Source of the DNA: Fibrobacter sp.
GTDB lineage: Bacteria > Fibrobacterota > Fibrobacteria > Fibrobacterales > Fibrobacteraceae
Length of the DNA: 34,227 nt
NCBI RefSeq assembly: GCF_017551775.1
Contig: NZ_JAFZKX010000007.1
Location: 1-34,227 of the forward strand
Direction of reading: 5' to 3'
The notes below the pieces were generated by a model that saw only the letters and a list, made by a program, of their open reading frames with translations, made no database searches and was not told where the DNA came from. Shown here piece after piece: positions 9,315-16,261 of this stretch. The position numbers were made by a program, and so were the translations under genes. Every line of letters starts with the position of its first letter. Within the stretch, counting starts at the first letter, position 1.

Positions 9315-11846
9315 ATGGACGAAGAACAGAAAACATTGGGACTTTCGAACGTAAACCACCTGGAAAAGCTTTACAACGGCTGGTTCCTGGACTATGCGAG
9401 CTATACTATCCTGGACCGCGCCGTCCCCTACTTCGAGGATGGCCTCAAGCCGGTGCAGCGCCGCATTCTCCACACGATGTACGAGATGAACGACGGGAGT
9501 TTCCACAAGGTGGCGGGCATCGTGGGCGACACCATGCACTACCACCCGCACGGCGACTCCTCCATCTACACGGCCCTCGTGAACATGGGCCAGAAGGACC
9601 TGCTTATCGAACCGCAGGGTAACTGGGGTAACCCCCTGACCGGCGACGAGGCCGCCGCCCCGCGTTATATCGAAGGCAAGCTCAGCGAATTTGCGCTCGA
9701 GGTGATGTTCAACCCCGAGACCACGGAATGGATCCCGAACTACGACGGACGTTCCAAGGAACCGGTGACGCTTCCCGCGAAATTCCCGATTCTGTTGGCG
9801 CAGGGCGTGGACGGCATCGCGGTGGGCCTTTCCACCACCATCCTCCCCCATAACTTCAAGGAACTTTGCCAGGCGAGCATCGACTACCTGCGCGGCCGTA
9901 AGTTCACGCTGTACCCGGACTTCTTTACCGGCGGCATCATCGACGTGAGCGAATACAACGACGGCGAACGCGGTGGACGCCTCAAGGTGCGCGCCCGCAT
10001 CGAAAAGCTCGACAACAAGACGCTCGTCATCCGCGAACTGCCCTTCGGCACCACCACCGACAGCCTTATCGACTCCATCGTGGCGGCAAACGACAAGGGC
10101 AAAATCAAGATCAAGCAGATTGTGGACCACACCACCGAAAACGTGGAAATCCAGATCCACCTGCAGGCGGGTTCCGATCCGCAGGTCGTGATGGACGCGC
10201 TTTACGCGTTTACCGACTGCCAGACGACCCTTGCCGCGAACAGTTGCGTGATTATCGACAAGAAGCCGCGTTTCAGCAACACGACTGAACTCCTGAAGCT
10301 CAGCACCGACCATACAGTGAAGCTTTTGGACTGGGAACTTGACAACCAGCTCAAGCACCTGCAAGACCAGTGGCACATGACGAGCCTCGAGAAGATATTC
10401 ATTGAGAAGGAAGTCTACGAGGTCATCAAGAAGGCGAAGACCCACGAAGAGATGGTCCAGCTGATTGACGAAGGCTTGAAGCCCTATGTGCGCAAGCTCC
10501 GCCGCGAAGTGACCCGCGAAGAAATCCTCAAGCTCGCCGAAATTCCGGTCCGCCGCATCAGCCGCTTTGACCGCAAGAAGGCCGACGAACTGCTCGAAGA
10601 ACTCGACCGCAAGATCGAGGAAGTGAACTACAACAAGGAACACCTCACCGACTACGCCGTGAACTACTTCAAGAACATCATGAAGAAGTACGGCGAAGGT
10701 CGCGACCGCCGCACAGAAATCGCGGAATTCGGCCAGGTGAGCGCCGTGCACGTGGCTCTTGCCAACCAGAAGCTCTACGTGAACCGCAAGGAAGGCTTCC
10801 TGGGCACGGGCATGAAGAAGGAAGAATACCTCTTCGACGTGTCCGAATACGACGACCTCATCGTATTCAAGGCCGACGGCAGCTTCAAGGTCGTGAAGGT
10901 CTCCGACAAGGACTTCGTGGGCAAGAATATCGTGCTCGTCGAGAAGTTCAACAAGGACGACGAACGCCATATCTACAATGTGATCCACCAGGACGGCAAG
11001 GAAGGCACGGCCTACATCAAGCGCTTCAACGTGGGTGGCGTAACCCGTGACAAGGACTACTTCATGGGTAAGAACAAGCCCGGTAGCCGCCTCTTGTACC
11101 TTTCCAGCAACATGAACGGCGAAGCCGAAGTCGTGGAAGTGACGCTCAAGCCGCGCCCGCGCACCAAACTCAACTTCGAAGTGGACTTCAGCTCCATCGA
11201 GGTGAAGGGCCGCGGCGCCATGGGCAATATCGTCACCAAGTACCCGGTCAAGAGCGTGAAGCGCATCCGCAAGGGCGTGAGCACCCTCGGTGCCCGCGTG
11301 CTCTACTTCGACGCCCCCAGCGGCCTCATCAGCACGCAGAAGAAGGGCGACCGCATCGGCGAATTCGGCGAGAAGGACAAGATCCTTATCGTGAAGGAGA
11401 ACGGTACGGCCCGCGTGCACGACATGGCGGACCCGATTCTCGTGGGTAGCGGCGTGAAATACGTCCACAAGTTCGACCCCACGCAGGTCTTTACCATCCT
11501 CTACTTCGAGGGCGGCAACTTCAACTACATGGTGAAGCGCTTCAACTTGGAAGGCTGCCCCATGACGACAGAATTCAGCCTCATCAGCGACCACAAGGAT
11601 TCGCAGCTGATTGAATTCTTCGCCACCGAGGACGCACGCCAGCTCATGGAATACCAGGTGGGCCGCGAAGTCCAGAAGGAAGAACTCGACCTCACGGAAG
11701 TCGCCGAAATCAAGAGCTACAAGGCGCTCGGCAGCAAGTTCACCGCCAAGAAGGTGAAGCGCACGAGCCGCATCAGCCCGCCGGACGCCTTCGACGACGG
11801 CGCAAGCGAAGATAGCGGCGAGCCCGAAGACCCGACGCTGTTCTAA
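9315..11846 (+). CDS. parC: DNA topoisomerase IV subunit A (ParC-like)
   Basis: An 843-residue type IIA topoisomerase A subunit. The winged-helix region holds YHPHGDSSIYTALVNMGQ (76-93) and the catalytic tyrosine Y118 in AAAPRYIEGKLSEF, which forms the covalent DNA link. A coiled tower region follows (about 340-440), then a beta-propeller C-terminal domain without a gyrase-type QRRGGKG box. The last 20 residues are acidic. Its ribosome binding site (GAGGA) lies in the last codons of parE, so the two subunits are translationally coupled. At the quinolone-contact site the usual acidic residue is Thr (T86), while S82 is kept. Confidence 0.92.
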   Translation: MDEEQKTLGLSNVNHLEKLYNGWFLDYASYTILDRAVPYFEDGLKPVQRRILHTMYEMNDGSFHKVAGIVGDTMHYHPHGDSSIYTALVNMGQKDLLIEPQGNWGNPLTGDEAAAPRYIEGKLSEFALEVMFNPETTEWIPNYDGRSKEPVTLPAKFPILLAQGVDGIAVGLSTTILPHNFKELCQASIDYLRGRKFTLYPDFFTGGIIDVSEYNDGERGGRLKVRARIEKLDNKTLVIRELPFGTTTDSLIDSIVAANDKGKIKIKQIVDHTTENVEIQIHLQAGSDPQVVMDALYAFTDCQTTLAANSCVIIDKKPRFSNTTELLKLSTDHTVKLLDWELDNQLKHLQDQWHMTSLEKIFIEKEVYEVIKKAKTHEEMVQLIDEGLKPYVRKLRREVTREEILKLAEIPVRRISRFDRKKADELLEELDRKIEEVNYNKEHLTDYAVNYFKNIMKKYGEGRDRRTEIAEFGQVSAVHVALANQKLYVNRKEGFLGTGMKKEEYLFDVSEYDDLIVFKADGSFKVVKVSDKDFVGKNIVLVEKFNKDDERHIYNVIHQDGKEGTAYIKRFNVGGVTRDKDYFMGKNKPGSRLLYLSSNMNGEAEVVEVTLKPRPRTKLNFEVDFSSIEVKGRGAMGNIVTKYPVKSVKRIRKGVSTLGARVLYFDAPSGLISTQKKGDRIGEFGEKDKILIVKENGTARVHDMADPILVGSGVKYVHKFDPTQVFTILYFEGGNFNYMVKRFNLEGCPMTTEFSLISDHKDSQLIEFFATEDARQLMEYQVGREVQKEELDLTEVAEIKSYKALGSKFTAKKVKRTSRISPPDAFDDGASEDSGEPEDPTLF

Positions 11847-11892
11847 GCCAGAAATAAACAGCGCCAGCGATAAACGGCGTCGCCACTAATGC

Positions 11893-11924
11893 AAAAAGCC
11901 CACGGTTCAAACCGCGGGTTTTTC
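11893..11924 (+). terminator. Bidirectional intrinsic terminator after parC
   Basis: A stem CCCACGGTT / AACCGCGGG (one mismatch) is flanked by AAAAAG on the left and TTTTT on the right. It can stop parC on the plus strand and the convergent small gene ending at 11963 on the minus strand. Confidence 0.75.
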
Positions 11925-11962
11925 TGTTCAATCGCAAAATTCAGGGCGAACGCCCCGGGGAA

Positions 11963-12388
11963 TTACAGGCCGTAGCGGGCGAAGGCGTCTTCTTCGCCGA
12001 CGATCTTGAAATCTACGATGTACTGCTTCTTCGAGACGGGATTGTTGTATTCAAAGACTTCGATAACCCAGGCGTTCTTTTCGCACTGGATAAGGAAGCC
12101 GGTGCGTTCGAGCGTTCCGACAGTCTTCGTGCCGAGAATTTCGAAACCCACGGGCTTGCCGTACTGCGCTGCGATATTCTGGAATATCGTGGCGTATTGC
12201 ATCTTGAGGTTCGAAACGTTCACGTTGCCCTTGAGGAAGGGGCTGTCGTCGAGCACGGCATCGAAAGCCTTGTCGTACTTATCTGCCTTCAGGTGGTCGA
12301 CCATCGCCTTGACGCAGTCGCTGGAATGCGGGCCCGCAAAAGCGAACGAGCAGAGCAACAGGGAAAGAATTGCAGCCTTGATTTTCAT
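11963..12388 (-). CDS. Small exported protein, paralogue A
   Basis: A 141-residue protein with a signal peptide (about residues 1-18, ending SFAFA). The mature part is a small alpha/beta domain of unrecognised family. It ends with IQCEKNAWVIEVFEY and an EEDAFARY segment that match the downstream-encoded half of its neighbour (INCEKSAWLIVIKEY, EEDVFKYY). The ATG at 12388 has an AAGGAG site. It lies 12 bp after paralogue B, so the two are probably co-transcribed and arose by tandem duplication. Predicted location is periplasm; function unknown. Confidence 0.75.
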   Translation of the reverse strand: MKIKAAILSLLLCSFAFAGPHSSDCVKAMVDHLKADKYDKAFDAVLDDSPFLKGNVNVSNLKMQYATIFQNIAAQYGKPVGFEILGTKTVGTLERTGFLIQCEKNAWVIEVFEYNNPVSKKQYIVDFKIVGEEDAFARYGL

Positions 12389-12400
12389 AGTTTCTCCTTT

Positions 12401-12829
12401 TTATTTTTTATCATAATACTTGAATACGTCTTCTTCGGTCAACACGCGCAATTCGCTGAACTCGCTCTTGCCGTTTGGTGAAACGTATTCCTTTATCACA
12501 ATCAGCCACGCAGATTTTTCACAGTTAATCTGGTAAACAGTTTCGTCGTAAACCTTGGACAGGCGGCGCGTACGCAGTTTTGTATGGTTCAGCACCTTGC
12601 CATGCTGCTTGACAAATTTCTCGAAATATCCGGCGTACTGCGTGACTCCCACCGTCTTTTGTTCGTCAGCCAAGTTCATGCCATAATCGAGCAATGCCGA
12701 GGCGGCCTCCTTGTACTTGGACTTCTTAAGAAATTTTTCGACCTTGTCCATCTGCTTGTCGGAAACTTCTCCGGCATAGCAAAAAGACGCCATCAAGAAA
12801 ACACACAACAAAAAACGCAATTTATTCAT
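12401..12829 (-). CDS. Small exported protein, paralogue B
   Basis: A 142-residue protein starting MNKLRFLLCVFLMASFCYA, a typical signal peptide. An in-frame TTG lies three codons upstream, but the ATG at 12829 sits exactly 5 nt after a TATATTGG box, so ATG is preferred and the mRNA may be leaderless. The shared architecture with paralogue A is a helical N-terminal half, a QYAGYFEKFVKQHGK-type helix, then CEKSAWLIVI and a C-terminal EED motif. The family is not recognised. Confidence 0.72.
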   Translation of the reverse strand: MNKLRFLLCVFLMASFCYAGEVSDKQMDKVEKFLKKSKYKEAASALLDYGMNLADEQKTVGVTQYAGYFEKFVKQHGKVLNHTKLRTRRLSKVYDETVYQINCEKSAWLIVIKEYVSPNGKSEFSELRVLTEEDVFKYYDKK

Positions 12830-12894
12830 ATTATCCAATATAGCAATTCCAAGAAAAACTGTTCAAAAATGTGCTGGCGAGACAAGGACATCAT

Positions 12895-13063
12895 CTATGG
12901 ACACTCGTTGGCCGTCTTTATGAGTTCGTGCTCAATGACATATCTGCTTTAATGAATCCAGGAACTCGACAGCATGCGTGGAATCCCGAAGTTCATTAAG
13001 GGCATGAATCAAATTTTTTGCCTTATGAGGTCTACATTTGTTGAATTTTCCTTTTATTATAGT
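12895..13063 (-). pseudogene. Possible frameshifted coding remnant between paralogue B and ddl
   Basis: Between 12830 and 13117 no intact gene is seen. On the minus strand a frame open from 13063 to the TGA at 12932 has no ATG or GTG. It reads like real protein, with the piece NLIHALNELRDSTHAVEFLD. A second frame shifted by one (12945 down to the TAG at 12897-12895) continues with YVIEHELIKTANECP. Together they look like the remains of one gene broken by a frameshift and lacking its start. No family is recognised. Confidence 0.25.
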
Positions 13064-13088
13064 TCATATTATTTCACTTTACTATAAT
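13041..13088 (+). promoter_or_regulatory. Putative ddl promoter region
   Basis: AT-rich DNA directly upstream of ddl. TTGAAT (13041-13046) is followed 18 nt later by CATATT, and a TATAAT lies at 13083-13088. An AGAGG ribosome binding site precedes the ATG at 13118. Which -10 element is used cannot be decided from sequence. Confidence 0.35.
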
Positions 13089-13117
13089 TAACGGCAGAAC
13101 ATTACAAAGAGGTTTTT

Positions 13118-14152
13118 ATGTCCCGCTTACGCGTTTTGGTCCTGATGGGTGGTCCGTCCACCGAACATGATGTTTCCGTAGTCAGCGGCACCGGTGTGGT
13201 GCGCGCCATGGACCCGGAACGCTACAACATCCATCCCGTTTTGATCGACAAGGACGGCACCTGGCACTGGTCCGCCCGCGAACTTTCCCCCTACCAGAAG
13301 GACAACTTCTCGGTCAACTACTTCCGCAGCCTCGAAGGCACGGCCGCCTGCACCAAGAAGTCCCCGGCTCTTTCCGAGCTCCCCGCCGCCGATATCGCAT
13401 TCCTGGCACTCCACGGCAAATGGGGCGAAGACGGCCACATCCAGGCCATGCTCGAAAACTGGAACATCCCGTACACCGGCTGCGGTCTCCTCGCATCGGC
13501 CCTCGCGATGGACAAGGTAAAATCCAAGGAAATCTACAAGGCGAACGGCATTCCTACCCCGCCGTACCGCGTCATCTGGAAGCATGACTTTACGGGCGAT
13601 ACGCTCGTTTCCGTCGCCGACGAACTCGGATTCCCGCTGGTGATCAAGGACCCGCTGGGCGGCTCTTCCATCGGCATCGGCATCGCGAAGGACATGGACG
13701 AAGCCGGCAAGATCGTGCAGGACCTGTTCAAGGATTCCAACCGCCTGCTGTGCGAAAAGTTTATCGCCGGCGGCGAAGCGAGCTGCGGCTACATCGAAGG
13801 CGAAAAGCCGCTCCCGCCCACCGAAATGCGCATGACGACGCGCGAATACTTCGACTACGAGGCCAAGTACAACGGCGAATGCAAGGAAGTGACGCCGGCA
13901 GAATTCCCGGAAGACCTGACCAAGCGCATCCAGGAACTCGTGAAGAACGCCCACTACGCCCTCGGCGGCGCGGGCTACAGCCGTACCGACGTGCGCATCA
14001 CGAAGGACGGCGAACTGTTCGCCATCGAGACGAATACGCTCCCGGGCATGACCCCGACATCGCTCCTGCCGCAGCAGGCCGCCTGCAACGGCATCACGTA
14101 CAGCCAGCTCATCGACATGATTATCGACAAGAGCCTCACCATCAAGAGGTAG
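13118..14152 (+). CDS. ddl: D-alanine--D-alanine ligase
   Basis: A 344-residue ATP-grasp enzyme that joins two D-alanines for the peptidoglycan pentapeptide. Visible motifs are GGPSTEHDVS (11-20, with catalytic E17), LHGKWGEDG (98-106), the ATP loop with KDPLGGSSIGI (177-187), the omega-loop FDYEAKYNG (245-253) with the Tyr seen in D-Ala-D-Ala rather than D-Ala-D-Lac enzymes, and the metal ligands D291, E304 and N306 in ETNTLPGMTPTSL. Length is normal. It starts a plus-strand series with tsaB, rimI, a YdcF-like gene and a DUF748 gene. An AGAGG site precedes the ATG. Confidence 0.95.
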   Translation: MSRLRVLVLMGGPSTEHDVSVVSGTGVVRAMDPERYNIHPVLIDKDGTWHWSARELSPYQKDNFSVNYFRSLEGTAACTKKSPALSELPAADIAFLALHGKWGEDGHIQAMLENWNIPYTGCGLLASALAMDKVKSKEIYKANGIPTPPYRVIWKHDFTGDTLVSVADELGFPLVIKDPLGGSSIGIGIAKDMDEAGKIVQDLFKDSNRLLCEKFIAGGEASCGYIEGEKPLPPTEMRMTTREYFDYEAKYNGECKEVTPAEFPEDLTKRIQELVKNAHYALGGAGYSRTDVRITKDGELFAIETNTLPGMTPTSLLPQQAACNGITYSQLIDMIIDKSLTIKR

Positions 14153-14160
14153 GGTACAAG

Positions 14161-14234
14161 TTACTAGTTACTAGAAATCAAGGTATAGAGATGTTTATTG
14201 CCTAAAAAGCACTAGGAACTCAGAACTTAGAACT
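14161..14234 (+). repeat. Degenerate heptanucleotide repeats ahead of tsaB
   Basis: Two perfect TTACTAG heptamers (14161-14174) are followed after 35 nt by CACTAGG, AACTCAG, AACTTAG and AACTATG in unbroken 7-nt phase (14210-14237). The tsaB start codon lies inside the last unit. A related array is at 26259-26287, and both contain ACTAGGAACT. Confidence 0.55.
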
Positions 14235-14903
14235 ATGGCAAAGACTTTTGACATATACGTAGATACTTCCCGAAAGGGCATCTCGATGGCGCTCGCGACA
14301 AGCGGACAGCCCGAAGGAGCGCAAGCCATTTACGAGGAAATCGTGAATACGGAAGCCCGCGGGGAAATCCTCGGGGAATCTCTCGACACGCTCCTGAAGC
14401 GCGTGGGCGCGACGCTCGACGACGTGAAGCGCGTGATGGTGACGCTCGGGCCGGGCTCGTTCAGCGGGCTTCGCACCGGAGTGGCATTCTGCCAGGGGCT
14501 CAGCTTTAGCGGGAAGCGCGAACTTTACGGGGTCACTACCCTGCAGGCGCTCGCATGCTTCGCGGGCAACGCGCAGCAGTCCCAGAATCCCGAGACGGCG
14601 GTAATCATCCGCGCTCGCACCGGGTTCTGGTACCTTAGGCTGAACGGCGAAGAATTCTTCATCGAAACGCCCGATGTGGTTTCGCGCATCAAAACCGCGC
14701 AGGTCAAAACTGTCGTCGCAGACGATGCCGCACTTGCGGACGAGACCCTGAAGGCGACGTTCGATGCGCTCGGAGCCAAAACCGTACGCGATACGGGCAA
14801 TCCGCTCAGCATGTGGGCCCCGCTTTTCGATACCGTCAAGCCGTCGCTTATTCAAGAAGCGAACTACATCCAGCCTTCGTACTTCGAGAAGCTCAAGGCA
14901 TAG
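14235..14903 (+). CDS. tsaB: tRNA threonylcarbamoyladenosine biosynthesis protein TsaB (YeaZ)
   Basis: A 222-residue member of the ASKHA-fold TsaB family. It keeps the diagnostic LGPGSFSGLRTGVAF at 71-85 and a C-terminal ANYIQPSYFEKL like the family's final helix. TsaB is the non-catalytic partner of TsaD and, with TsaE and TsaC, makes t6A37 in ANN-decoding tRNAs. The N-terminal DTS (residues 10-12) is the usual start of the fold. No ribosome binding site is seen: heptanucleotide repeats run right into the ATG. rimI follows after 31 bp, a very common tsaB-rimI pairing. Confidence 0.92.
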   Translation: MAKTFDIYVDTSRKGISMALATSGQPEGAQAIYEEIVNTEARGEILGESLDTLLKRVGATLDDVKRVMVTLGPGSFSGLRTGVAFCQGLSFSGKRELYGVTTLQALACFAGNAQQSQNPETAVIIRARTGFWYLRLNGEEFFIETPDVVSRIKTAQVKTVVADDAALADETLKATFDALGAKTVRDTGNPLSMWAPLFDTVKPSLIQEANYIQPSYFEKLKA

Positions 14904-14934
14904 ACCGGATTCACGCAGGATAGGTTGTCTGTAA

Positions 14935-15363
14935 ATGCCGGTCCGTGAAATGACAGAAGCCGACCTCCCGCAGGTGCTCGCGATACAGCAGCAGCTCGGT
15001 TTTCAGGAATGGAACGAACGCGAATTTATTGCCGAAATCCGCGCAAGCTATGCCCTGTGCGTCGTTTTTGAACAAACAAATTCTATCGTGGGCTACGCCA
15101 TCTTCCACCTGATGGGGCCGGATTCCGAACTCCTGAGCATCGCGACATGCGAAAGCGAGCAGGGCAAGGGAATCGGAAGCGCGCTCCTGAACGCGGGATT
15201 CGAACGTCTCGACTTCGCGAACGGCGACCAAGTTTTCCTCGAAGTGCGCGAAGGCAACGAGAAAGCCCGCAAATTCTATGAGCATCATGGTTTCGCCGCT
15301 TACGCGGAACGCAAAAAATACTATTCTGATGGAGAGAATGCCGTCCTTTACAAGAAGGCATAG
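14935..15363 (+). CDS. rimI: Ribosomal protein S18-alanine N-acetyltransferase (GNAT)
   Basis: A 142-residue single-domain GNAT enzyme. The acetyl-CoA pyrophosphate loop is QGKGIGSALL (76-85), preceded by the RimI-like ELLSIATCESE strand, and NEKARKFYEHHGF is the C-terminal acetyltransferase motif. RimI acetylates the N-terminus of ribosomal protein S18. Identity is supported by its place between tsaB and the next gene, 31 bp after tsaB. Other GNAT substrates cannot be excluded. Confidence 0.85.
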   Translation: MPVREMTEADLPQVLAIQQQLGFQEWNEREFIAEIRASYALCVVFEQTNSIVGYAIFHLMGPDSELLSIATCESEQGKGIGSALLNAGFERLDFANGDQVFLEVREGNEKARKFYEHHGFAAYAERKKYYSDGENAVLYKKA

Positions 15364-15377
15364 CCAAGGAGCGCAAC

Positions 15378-16220
15378 GTGTCTAAAATCCTGATGAACGA
15401 CAAGAACCCGCGCAAGAACCGCAAGAAGATCTGGGGCATCGTCATCGCCTCGGTCGCCTGCCTCATGGCCCTGTTCTACATCGTAATTTCCAGGAGCGGA
15501 CACTGGCTAGTCGTAGACGACAAATTCGACCATGTGAAATGGGCCGTGATTCTCGATGGCCAGACGGCGAACCTGGAGCGCAACGACTTCGTGGCCGATC
15601 TCGTGCAGCAAGGCAAGGTCGATTCCGTAGTCATTCTCGGGCGCAGGGTATACCGCGACAGGAGCAACGTGGATTTTTACGCCGAAGACTTCATGCGCTT
15701 GGGCAAGTTCGACCCGGCCACCATTTTCCTTGTCCGCCACGACGACCCCTCCACGCTCAGCGAAGCCTGCACCATAATTCCTTGGCTCAAGAAGCACAAG
15801 GCGGACACCGTCCTCATCGTTACCGCCGCCCCCGCGACCCGCAGGGCAAAGCGCATATTCGAAACCCTTTCGGGTGACAAGCCGGTCTACCTGACCGCCG
15901 ACATCGCCTACAACCGCCAGTACAATGCCGACGCATGGATTTTCAACAGGGAATCCCGCAAGAACTGGATTCGCGAATGGTTTGCCTACGCCAATTCCTT
16001 TTACGACCTTTTCGGCGTGTACCCGCTTTCGGAGAAGGATTCCACGTTTTTCTCGAAAATTCGCTCCATTGCCGAAGAAGAGAAGGACGAGCCCATCATA
16101 AACCTGCTCGATTTGCAGGCGAAAACGGTAGCCGAAGACAAGCCCGCGCAGGATTCCGGCAAGCAGGCCGAAACGGCCAAGGCCAAGGCTGATACCGCAA
16201 AAGCCGATTCGCTCCCCTAG
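15378..16220 (+). CDS. YdcF/SanA-like (DUF218) membrane-anchored protein
   Basis: A 280-residue protein starting at a GTG with AAGGAG 6 nt upstream; a later in-frame ATG (15393) is possible but loses that site. A basic N-terminus precedes one membrane segment (about 19-39). The DUF218 domain shows WAVILDGQTANLERNDFVADLVQQGKVD split by typical YdcF features, then RVYRDRS and a PSTLSEA motif that forms the family's conserved E-containing turn. The C-terminal 50 residues are Lys/Ala-rich and low complexity. Relatives such as SanA and ElyC act in envelope integrity; the exact role is unknown. It lies 14 bp after rimI. Confidence 0.75.
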   Translation: MSKILMNDKNPRKNRKKIWGIVIASVACLMALFYIVISRSGHWLVVDDKFDHVKWAVILDGQTANLERNDFVADLVQQGKVDSVVILGRRVYRDRSNVDFYAEDFMRLGKFDPATIFLVRHDDPSTLSEACTIIPWLKKHKADTVLIVTAAPATRRAKRIFETLSGDKPVYLTADIAYNRQYNADAWIFNRESRKNWIREWFAYANSFYDLFGVYPLSEKDSTFFSKIRSIAEEEKDEPIINLLDLQAKTVAEDKPAQDSGKQAETAKAKADTAKADSLP

Positions 16221-16248
16221 CCCAGCATAGACAAACTTCCCTTTTTGC

Positions 16249-16256
16249 TAGATTTC
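16249..16256 (+). promoter_or_regulatory. TAGATTTC promoter box ending 5 nt before the DUF748 start
   Basis: This matches TAnnTTTG at seven of eight defined-or-free positions. Exactly five bases separate it from the ATG at 16262, as at three other genes here, predicting a leaderless transcript. Confidence 0.4.
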
Positions 16257-16261
16257 TTGGC

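Noticed and set aside
7500-11594. A 1364-codon minus-strand open frame opposite parE and parC
   Set aside because: It is antisense to two intact, clearly homologous genes, has low-complexity Val/His/Glu-rich composition, and arises from the biased third positions of those genes.
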